From JAJISK01 sp046759865 (lineage in GTDB: Archaea > Thermoplasmatota > Thermoplasmata > RBG-16-68-12 > JAJISG01), in contig JBHIDB010000074.1 of assembly GCA_046759865.1 (NCBI GenBank), forward strand, positions 1 through 5,438: a stretch of DNA of 5,438 nucleotides. Reading direction: 5' to 3'. A program made the position numbers and the translations under genes. The notes beneath the pieces are model-generated. The model did no database searches. It was given only the letters and a program-made list of their open reading frames with translations, and had not been told where the DNA came from. Shown here in pieces: positions 1-4,588 of the stretch. The number at the start of each line of letters is the position of its first letter. Position 1 is the first letter of the stretch.

Positions 1-1817
1 ACGAGGACCTCTTCCCAGGGCCGCAGCTCGGGATCGGCCTCGACCACGAACTTGGCGAACACGCTCCGGCCTTGGCGATTGAAGGGTGCCGAGTCCGTTT
101 CCACGATCACGCGATGGCGAGGGGGATTTACGGCTTCGAGGATTCGCTGGCCGCCCGACCACTTCAGGGTGTACAGCCCATCCGAGGCACGCAAGGAGAG
201 GACGTGGTCTCCGTCCACCTGGACGTTTCGAATCCTTCGCGTTCGCTTGGAGGTAACCAACTCGACGGCCCCACGGAAGAGCGCGTCTGTAGCCTCGTGG
301 CCAAATTGGTAGTCCGAGATGGCTCGTGCGCGGTGCAGGTCGTCACCTCCCGCCGCCGATCCGGGTGCGCGCCGGATGAGCTCCTCCAGACTCTCCTCCC
401 CTTCCCAAAGCAGCCCAAGCTGGAAGTGGCCCTTGCGGAGAAAAGCCTGCAGAAAGGCTTCCGTGGCCTCGAGGGCTTCCACGCCGGGGGTTCTGGGGAA
501 GATCGACTGAGCCACGGGATAGACCCCGTCCAGCTCGATGGGCACAGGACCGAGCGGGGACTTCACGATGGCGTGGGCCTCGGCGCCCTCGAAGAGCTGG
601 CGGAGGACGCGCCGATAGCCCCGGGAGTACGGGCGGGGCCCGTCCGGGAGAATCAGGGCCGCCTTCGCTCCGGGGGGTCGATACCGCTCCAAGACCCGCT
701 TTCGAAAGCGATGGAAGACGGGGCGCCAGATGGTCTCGGGCCCGGTGTAGAACGGACTTCCGTCCGAGAGCTTCTCGAATCGCTCGAGATACTCTACGTG
801 CCGCTCCAAGACACGAAGGGCCTCCAGGAGGCGTGGATGGGCCCGACTCCGCCGCTCGACGTGCTCCCAGAGCGTCCCTTCGTCGATGGCCTGCTTGACC
901 CGCTCCACCTCCTCGAAGCTCACATGGAGATTGTGCTGGGCCACCCGGGCAGGGTCCTCGCGCAGGGCCTCGGGGGTGGCGTCCCTGCACGCCGGGCATC
1001 GGCAGGCGACGTGCTTCAGATCGCGAACCCGACGTGTTCCATCCGCGGTCATCATCCGGCCGTCATACGCGTACTTGGCGTACGCGGCGGAATCGAAGAG
1101 ATCGCAGCCCAGGAGAACCGCCAACCCGAAGACCATAGGATGTCCGGCTCCGAAGAGGTGGATGGGTCGGTCCGGTCGCAGGCCCATCCGGCTCGCGAGA
1201 ATGACCTCCGCGAGGTCTGCAAACCGGTAGGCCTCCATGAGCGGTACGACCCCCCCGATGGCATGAATCTGGAGGGGGAGCCGGGAGAGGCCCTCCGCGG
1301 ATCGGGTGCGTAGGTCGCTGTAGAGGCCCCCCTGTACGGTGCCCGTCAGTGCCATCTCGCCGCGGAACCCTGCGGCCTCCTCCGACCGTTTCAACGTCTC
1401 GTCAACAGCCGCCTCGGCCTGGGGTCGGGCGTCGTTGGGCTCCGAGAACACGTCCAGGACCACGCCGAGGTCTGCACCGATGGCCGCCTGGAACTTCACA
1501 ATCTCCGCGTTGGTGACGTCGACCTTCCCGTACACGTGCTGCTGAAAGGCCCCCGAATCCGTCATGACGGGGCCAGGGAAGCCCAGAAGGCGGTGCACCC
1601 CTTCCTTGAGGGCCCGGTCCCGATCCTCTCCCCGGTGCAGGATGTAGGCGTTGGTCATGAGAATGGGCGCGTGGAACTCCTCCTGCATTTCCTGGGGCGT
1701 GACGATGAGGCTCGAGGGGTTCACCACGGGCATCAAGGCAGGGGTTTCCACCGACCCGTGAGCGGTCGCGAGGCGGCCGATCCGACCGAGGCCTGCCCGG
1801 GCCAGGACCTCGAACAT
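1..1817 (-). CDS. tgtA: Archaeal tRNA-guanine transglycosylase (archaeosine pathway), 3' end cut by window
   Basis: This enzyme exchanges guanine-15 in the D-loop of archaeal tRNAs for the precursor base preQ0, the first tRNA-level step of archaeosine synthesis. I translated the minus strand by hand: the frame is open from ATG at 1817 to the window edge (605 full codons, no stop). The protein begins MFEVLARAGLGRIGRL, as in archaeal TGTs, which supports this ATG although the frame stays open upstream. The catalytic barrel spans about residues 1-345, with MTDSGAFQ (D87, substrate-binding/catalytic Asp) and GCDLFDSAAYAKYA (D242, likely nucleophile). A zinc site follows: C272, C274, C277 and probably H295. 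Archaeal C1/C2 domains occupy about 350-520, and a PUA domain starts near 528 and is cut near its end, leaving an estimated 35-45 residues missing. Intact catalytic and zinc residues distinguish it from the ArcS/TgtA2 paralogue. No Shine-Dalgarno is visible. It is divergent from the exonuclease gene. Confidence 0.95.
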   Translation of the reverse strand, partial: MFEVLARAGLGRIGRLATAHGSVETPALMPVVNPSSLIVTPQEMQEEFHAPILMTNAYILHRGEDRDRALKEGVHRLLGFPGPVMTDSGAFQQHVYGKVDVTNAEIVKFQAAIGADLGVVLDVFSEPNDARPQAEAAVDETLKRSEEAAGFRGEMALTGTVQGGLYSDLRTRSAEGLSRLPLQIHAIGGVVPLMEAYRFADLAEVILASRMGLRPDRPIHLFGAGHPMVFGLAVLLGCDLFDSAAYAKYAYDGRMMTADGTRRVRDLKHVACRCPACRDATPEALREDPARVAQHNLHVSFEEVERVKQAIDEGTLWEHVERRSRAHPRLLEALRVLERHVEYLERFEKLSDGSPFYTGPETIWRPVFHRFRKRVLERYRPPGAKAALILPDGPRPYSRGYRRVLRQLFEGAEAHAIVKSPLGPVPIELDGVYPVAQSIFPRTPGVEALEATEAFLQAFLRKGHFQLGLLWEGEESLEELIRRAPGSAAGGDDLHRARAISDYQFGHEATDALFRGAVELVTSKRTRRIRNVQVDGDHVLSLRASDGLYTLKWSGGQRILEAVNPPRHRVIVETDSAPFNRQGRSVFAKFVVEADPELRPWEEVL

Positions 1818-1904
1818 CCGGGTCCCAAGGGGCAAGACGCCCAAACTACTTTCGGGGACCCCTACCGGGCGTTCATATAGGCGAGGGCTTCGTCGCCCGC
1901 CCGG
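1818..1904. promoter_or_regulatory. Divergent promoter region between tgtA and the exonuclease gene
   Basis: These 87 bp separate two divergently oriented genes and should carry both promoters. Rightward, CATATAG (1874-1880) is centred about 28 nt before the TTG at 1905, the distance expected of a TATA box driving a leaderless transcript. Leftward, the same AT element read on the minus strand (TATATGAA) would give a leader of about 30 nt for tgtA. Alternatively, a weaker AT patch at 1843-1852 (AAAGTAGTTT on the minus strand) lies about 31 nt before the tgtA ATG and could serve a leaderless start. The elements are seen in the sequence; their promoter role is inferred. Confidence 0.5.
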
Positions 1905-2759
1905 TTGTTGCAGAGCACCTTCGTCCACGTGCCCGGCATCGGATATGCCACCGAGCGCAAGCTCTGGGAGGGTGGTGTGGAGTCATGGGAGGCCTACCTC
2001 GAAGATCCCGACGTCGTCCGCTTGGGACCCGTACGGGGAACGCGCCTCGAGGAGGGGCTCCAACGGTCTCAGGAACGCCTAACGGAGAGGGACCATCGCT
2101 TTTTCGCCCGCTCCCTTCCGCGGCGTGAGTTCTGGCGGACCTACCCGGAATTCCGGGACTCCGTCGCCTACGTGGACATCGAGACCACAGGCCTCGAGTC
2201 GGAGGAGGACGAAATCACCCTGATTGGCCTGTTCGATGGAGAGCAGATGCGCTACTTCTACGAGGAATCCTTGGAGGAGTTCCCCACTCTCATCGACTCC
2301 TACCGGCTGCTGGTCACGTTCAACGGCTCGACTTTCGACGTGCCCTTCTTAAGACGGACCTTTCCCGACCTCGAGATCCCGCCGATTCACATCGACCTCC
2401 GCTACCTCTTCGCCCGTCTGGGGATGAAGGGGGGCCTGAAGGCCATCGAGGGTCGGATGGGCATTCGACGAAGCCCGGCCACCCGGGGCGTCCGGGGTTG
2501 GGATGCCGTCTATCTCTGGCGGCGTTACCTGCGGGGGGACAGGGAGGCCCTCCGCGTGCTGCTGCAGTACAACGGCGAGGACGTGGTCAACCTCAAGCCC
2601 CTCCTGGAAATCGCCTACGACGGCCTTCGGTCACAGTGTCTCTACCCGGGCTTCCGCACTTACTCGCTGAAGGACTTGCCTGCCTTCCGCACGTCCGGCC
2701 CCGCGGCTCGGGGTTACGAGGCGTTCCTACCGGCCGAGGACTTGGCCCAGTCCCCGTAG
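1905..2759 (+). CDS. HhH plus DEDDy-type RNase H-fold exonuclease (COG3359, YprB-like)
   Basis: This is a predicted 3'-5' exonuclease of the RNase_H_2/YprB group, 284 residues, presumably cytoplasmic; its substrate is unknown. The N-terminus (about residues 7-35) holds a helix-hairpin-helix-like element, HVPGIGYATERKLWEGG, expected to contact nucleic acid backbone. The nuclease core covers about 85-240 with all DEDDy signatures: exo I YVDIETTG (D91, E93), exo II FNGSTFDVPFL (D145), and exo III YNGEDVVNL (Y222, D226). HIDLRYLF (D164) is a further conserved stretch. An in-frame stop at 1878-1880 with no ATG or GTG after it leaves tandem TTG codons at 1905 and 1908 as the likely starts, and family members begin just before the HhH. 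There is no well-placed Shine-Dalgarno (GAGGG at 1883-1887 is about 17 nt away). The 3' end overlaps the convergent MazG-like gene. The family is confident; the biological role is not known. Confidence 0.88.
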   Translation: MLQSTFVHVPGIGYATERKLWEGGVESWEAYLEDPDVVRLGPVRGTRLEEGLQRSQERLTERDHRFFARSLPRREFWRTYPEFRDSVAYVDIETTGLESEEDEITLIGLFDGEQMRYFYEESLEEFPTLIDSYRLLVTFNGSTFDVPFLRRTFPDLEIPPIHIDLRYLFARLGMKGGLKAIEGRMGIRRSPATRGVRGWDAVYLWRRYLRGDREALRVLLQYNGEDVVNLKPLLEIAYDGLRSQCLYPGFRTYSLKDLPAFRTSGPAARGYEAFLPAEDLAQSP

Positions 2760-3094
2760 GCCCGCCCGCGATACTTCTCCACCGGGAACCGGACCTCGTT
2801 CTCCTCCATCTTCTGAATGATCGCCGCCGAAAGGTCGAGCGAGACCGCATTGGCCAGGCTGAGACCGAAGATGAAGACGTCCGCCAGCTCTTCGGCGATT
2901 CGGTCCATGAGCTCGGGGAGGTGTTCTTCCACCTCCTTCCTCCCTCGCCACCGGAAGAGCTCGAGGAGCTCGGAGGCCTCCACGGACAAAGCTAGGGCGA
3001 GGTCTTTTGGGTTATGGAACCCCTCCCATTCGCGGGCGGCAACAAATGCAGCGATCAGGCCTCGCAACTCCCCCAGGGTCGCCTCATTCCCCAT
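2714..3094 (-). CDS. MazG-like nucleotide pyrophosphohydrolase (RS21-C6/dCTPase type)
   Basis: A 126-residue all-alpha NTP pyrophosphohydrolase that would hydrolyse (d)NTPs to the monophosphate plus PPi, probably cleaning the nucleotide pool of non-canonical or excess nucleotides. The metal-binding ExxE...ExxD signature is complete: E39-A-S-E42 and E69-L-A-D72. The N-terminal segment AAREWEGFHNPKDLALAL and the C-terminal NEVRFPVEKYRGRA match the dCTPase/RS21-C6 branch of the MazG-like superfamily and differ from two-domain MazG. Length is normal for the single-domain family, which acts as an oligomer. The start at 3094 agrees with the family N-terminus and lacks a Shine-Dalgarno; a TTTATC element lies about 23 nt upstream, consistent with a leaderless mRNA. 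The last 15 or so codons run antisense into the exonuclease gene and form a non-conserved tail. The substrate cannot be told from sequence. Confidence 0.9.
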   Translation of the reverse strand: MGNEATLGELRGLIAAFVAAREWEGFHNPKDLALALSVEASELLELFRWRGRKEVEEHLPELMDRIAEELADVFIFGLSLANAVSLDLSAAIIQKMEENEVRFPVEKYRGRAYGDWAKSSAGRNAS

Positions 3095-3162
3095 AGACGT
3101 CCATCCGGGGCGGGGATAAAGAGCTTCCCCGGCCGCGCGAAACCTAGATATCGCCGCCGCTC
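3095..3162. promoter_or_regulatory. Divergent promoter region with inverted repeat around a TATA-like core
   Basis: These 68 bp separate the leftward MazG-like gene from the rightward membrane protein/pth2/DUF99 operon. An inverted repeat CGGGGA (3111-3116) / TCCCCG (3126-3131) encloses the AT-rich loop TAAAGAGCT. The GATAAA/TTTATC element at 3115-3120 is about 23 nt before the MazG-like ATG on the minus strand, and about 45 nt before the ATG at 3163, which would leave a leader of about 20 nt. A second AT-rich site, TAGATATC (3145-3152), lies too close to 3163 for a standard archaeal TATA-to-start distance. No Shine-Dalgarno precedes 3163. Promoter function is inferred. Confidence 0.45.
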
Positions 3163-3663
3163 ATGGCTCGAGGCGTGGTCCTGGAACTCGTCCTGCTCAT
3201 CTTTCCCCTCTTCCTGCCGGGGTTCCTCCTGGTGAACGTCTTCTTCCCCGGCCGGAGGAGCCTTGGAGGGGAGCTGGATATCCTGTATCGCGTCTTCATG
3301 GGGATCGTCCTCAGCGTGGCCATCACCATCCTCTACGGGACCCTCCTCGTCCTCCTCGCCGGCGCGGGCCAAGTCATTTTCCTCCCGGAGACGCTGTGGC
3401 CAGGGCTCGCCCTCCTCACCCTCGTCCTCTTCCTTTTGGGCGTCTTCCGTGGAGCCTATCCACGCATCGCACGTTTCCTGGGACGGACTCCCGCGCCTCC
3501 GGCGCGGCAGGAGGCGGAGGGGGACGATCTCTTTTCCCGCCTTGAAGAGGTCAGTGCCGAGCTGGAGGTGGCGGAGGCTGCGGAAGAGAAAGAGACCGCG
3601 GGAATCGAAGAGTTAAGGCGCGAGAAACGACGGCTGGAGAGAGAGGCGTCGAGGCGAATCTGA
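3163..3663 (+). CDS. Small membrane protein with DUF1616-like N-terminus and cytosolic coiled coil
   Basis: A 166-residue protein of unknown function. It has three predicted transmembrane segments at about residues 5-28, 43-67 and 76-97. The first is followed by FFPGRRSLGGELDILYR, which resembles the start of DUF1616 membrane proteins (LPG...FFP...LD..R), but only this N-terminal part is similar, so the family call is tentative. After TM3 a basic stretch (R96, R101, R104, R108) suggests a cytosolic C-terminus, and the first loop is also basic, fitting an N-out/C-in topology. A Pro/Ala-rich linker (109-114) leads to a highly charged helix, about 122-165, rich in Glu, Leu, Arg and Lys and probably a coiled coil. 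The TGA stop overlaps the ATG of pth2, so the two are translationally coupled and this is the first gene of the operon. It could anchor or recruit a cytosolic partner, but that is inference. Confidence 0.75.
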   Translation: MARGVVLELVLLIFPLFLPGFLLVNVFFPGRRSLGGELDILYRVFMGIVLSVAITILYGTLLVLLAGAGQVIFLPETLWPGLALLTLVLFLLGVFRGAYPRIARFLGRTPAPPARQEAEGDDLFSRLEEVSAELEVAEAAEEKETAGIEELRREKRRLEREASRRI

Positions 3664-3665
3664 TG
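3651..3665 (+). promoter_or_regulatory. Shine-Dalgarno and TGATG coupling site for pth2
   Basis: GAGG at 3651-3654 stands 8 nt before the pth2 ATG (3663-3665). The ATG shares its A with the TGA stop (3661-3663) of the upstream membrane-protein gene. This fits reinitiation or coupled translation within an operon and fixes the pth2 start. Confidence 0.6.
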
Positions 3666-4016
3666 GAGTACAAGCTAGCCGTGGTGGTGCGGGAGGACCT
3701 CGGCCTTTCCGCGGGGAAGGTGGCGGCCCAAGTGGGCCACGCATCCGTCGCCTGCGCGTTGAAGGCGCAGAAAGGGAAGCGGGCGTGGTTCCGCGCGTGG
3801 ATGGACGAAGGGCAGCGAAAGGTCGTGTTGCGCATTGACGGGCGGGGAGCGCTCCTGGACCTGCAGCAGGAAGGGCGGGCCCTGGGATTGACGACGGCCC
3901 TCATCACCGATGCGGGGTTGACGGAGGTGCCGCCGGGGACGCAGACGTGCCTCGGCCTCGGACCGGGTCCAGAGAACGTCGTAGATCGCGTCACGGGCCA
4001 GCTGAGGCTCCTCTGA
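3663..4016 (+). CDS. pth2: Peptidyl-tRNA hydrolase, archaeal/eukaryotic type (Pth2)
   Basis: Pth2 cleaves the ester bond of peptidyl-tRNAs that drop off the ribosome, freeing tRNA for reuse. The 117-residue protein covers the whole family fold (usual length about 115-125). It shows the N-terminal strand YKLAVVVREDLGLSAGK with conserved K19 and the helix VAAQVGHASVACAL (H26). Near the C-terminus is the signature ITDAGLTEVPPGTQTCLGLG (D83, T87, T95), followed by GPGPENVVDRVTG and the typical terminal LRLL. K19, D83 and T95 correspond to residues proposed as catalytic in archaeal Pth2. It is unrelated to bacterial Pth. It is the middle gene of a three-gene operon, overlapping both neighbours by stop/start sharing. 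Its pairing with an uncharacterised membrane protein is unusual, since archaeal Pth2 itself is soluble, with no transmembrane segment here. Confidence 0.97.
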   Translation: MEYKLAVVVREDLGLSAGKVAAQVGHASVACALKAQKGKRAWFRAWMDEGQRKVVLRIDGRGALLDLQQEGRALGLTTALITDAGLTEVPPGTQTCLGLGPGPENVVDRVTGQLRLL

Positions 4017-4018
4017 TG
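4004..4018 (+). promoter_or_regulatory. Shine-Dalgarno and TGATG coupling site for the DUF99 gene
   Basis: GAGG at 4004-4007 stands 8 nt before the ATG at 4016-4018, which shares its A with the pth2 TGA (4014-4016). The arrangement and spacing match those at the pth2 start, and support 4016, not a longer in-frame start near 3947, as the true DUF99 start. Confidence 0.6.
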
Positions 4019-4588
4019 AAGGCCCACGTTCGCGTCTTGGGGATCGACGACGGGCCCTTCTCTTTCGGCGATGCGCGGGTAGCCGTCGTGGGGGTGGTTG
4101 TCCGGATTCCTGCCTATGTGGAGGGAGTCCTCGTCACAGAGGTCGAGGTGGATGGGACGGACGCAACGGAGAGGCTCGTGGAAGCACTCCAGAACTCTCG
4201 CTTCCGGGAGGGTCTGGCGCTCGTCATGATCGACGGCGTGGCCCTGGGTGGCTTCAACGTCGTGGACATCGCCACGGTCTACTCCGGGACGGGCGTCCCG
4301 ACAATGACGGTGACCCGGAAGGAACCGGACTTGGAGGCGATGGAGGTGGCCCTCCAGGCCAAGTTCACGGACTGGACAGAGCGGATGGAGGTGATCCGAC
4401 GGGCCCCCTTGGAGCGGGTGGAGACGCCTCACAAGCCTCTCTACGTCTTGCGGGAGGGCATCGCCCTGGAAGATGCGAAGGACCTGATCCGCCGGAGCAC
4501 GGTGCGGGGGGCCCTCCCCGAACCCCTTCGTATTGCACACCTGGTGGCAACGGCCTTGCTAACGGGGGAGTCCAGGGGGGCCGCCTAG
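4016..4588 (+). CDS. DUF99 family protein, endonuclease V-like fold (COG1628)
   Basis: A 190-residue member of the archaeal DUF99 family, whose function is not established but whose fold is related to endonuclease V. Conserved blocks are clear: VRVLGIDDGPFSF (D11, D12), YVEGVLVTEVEVDGTDATE, VMIDGVALGGFNVVDI (D73), RKEPDLEAM, and the C-terminal STVRGALPEPLRIAHLVA followed by GESRG. By analogy with endonuclease V, D11 or D12, E42 and D73 are candidate metal ligands, so a metal-dependent nuclease on RNA or DNA is plausible but unproven. The frame remains open upstream to 3947, but that stretch lies inside pth2; homologues begin just before RVLGIDDG and an RBS precedes 4016, so I use 4016. It is the last gene of the operon, and its TAG stop lies in the palindrome that also encodes the stop of the convergent Pelota gene. 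Location beside pth2 and Pelota suggests, without proving, a role linked to tRNA or translation. Confidence 0.92.
   Translation: MKAHVRVLGIDDGPFSFGDARVAVVGVVVRIPAYVEGVLVTEVEVDGTDATERLVEALQNSRFREGLALVMIDGVALGGFNVVDIATVYSGTGVPTMTVTRKEPDLEAMEVALQAKFTDWTERMEVIRRAPLERVETPHKPLYVLREGIALEDAKDLIRRSTVRGALPEPLRIAHLVATALLTGESRGAA

Noticed and set aside
343..999. A 218-codon minus-strand open reading frame
   Set aside because: It is on the same strand as tgtA but in another frame; the tgtA frame continues without interruption through the region, so no frameshift or second gene is needed.
72..1313. A 413-codon plus-strand open reading frame
   Set aside because: It lies antisense to tgtA, whose minus-strand frame carries clear catalytic, zinc-binding and PUA motifs. 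The plus-strand translation has no recognisable family and is low-complexity in the way expected of a shadow frame in GC-rich DNA.
1536..1880. A 114-codon plus-strand open reading frame
   Set aside because: It is antisense to the start of tgtA (MFEVLARAGL through TDSGAFQ) and shows no recognisable motif.
1818..1880. Longer tgtA using upstream in-frame TTG codons
   Set aside because: The frame is open, but archaeal TgtA proteins begin at the MFE-like segment, and the extra residues show no similarity to the family.
2498..2995. A 165-codon plus-strand open reading frame spanning the exonuclease/MazG-like junction
   Set aside because: It is out of frame with the exonuclease and antisense to the MazG-like gene, and has no recognisable domain.
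3947..4015. N-terminal extension of the DUF99 gene to an upstream ATG
   Set aside because: The extension lies inside pth2, the family begins at RVLGIDDG, and an RBS-preceded ATG is present at 4016.
3551..4540. A 329-codon minus-strand open reading frame
   Set aside because: It is antisense to pth2 and the DUF99 gene, both strongly conserved. The translation is a His/Pro/Arg-rich shadow without any family signature.
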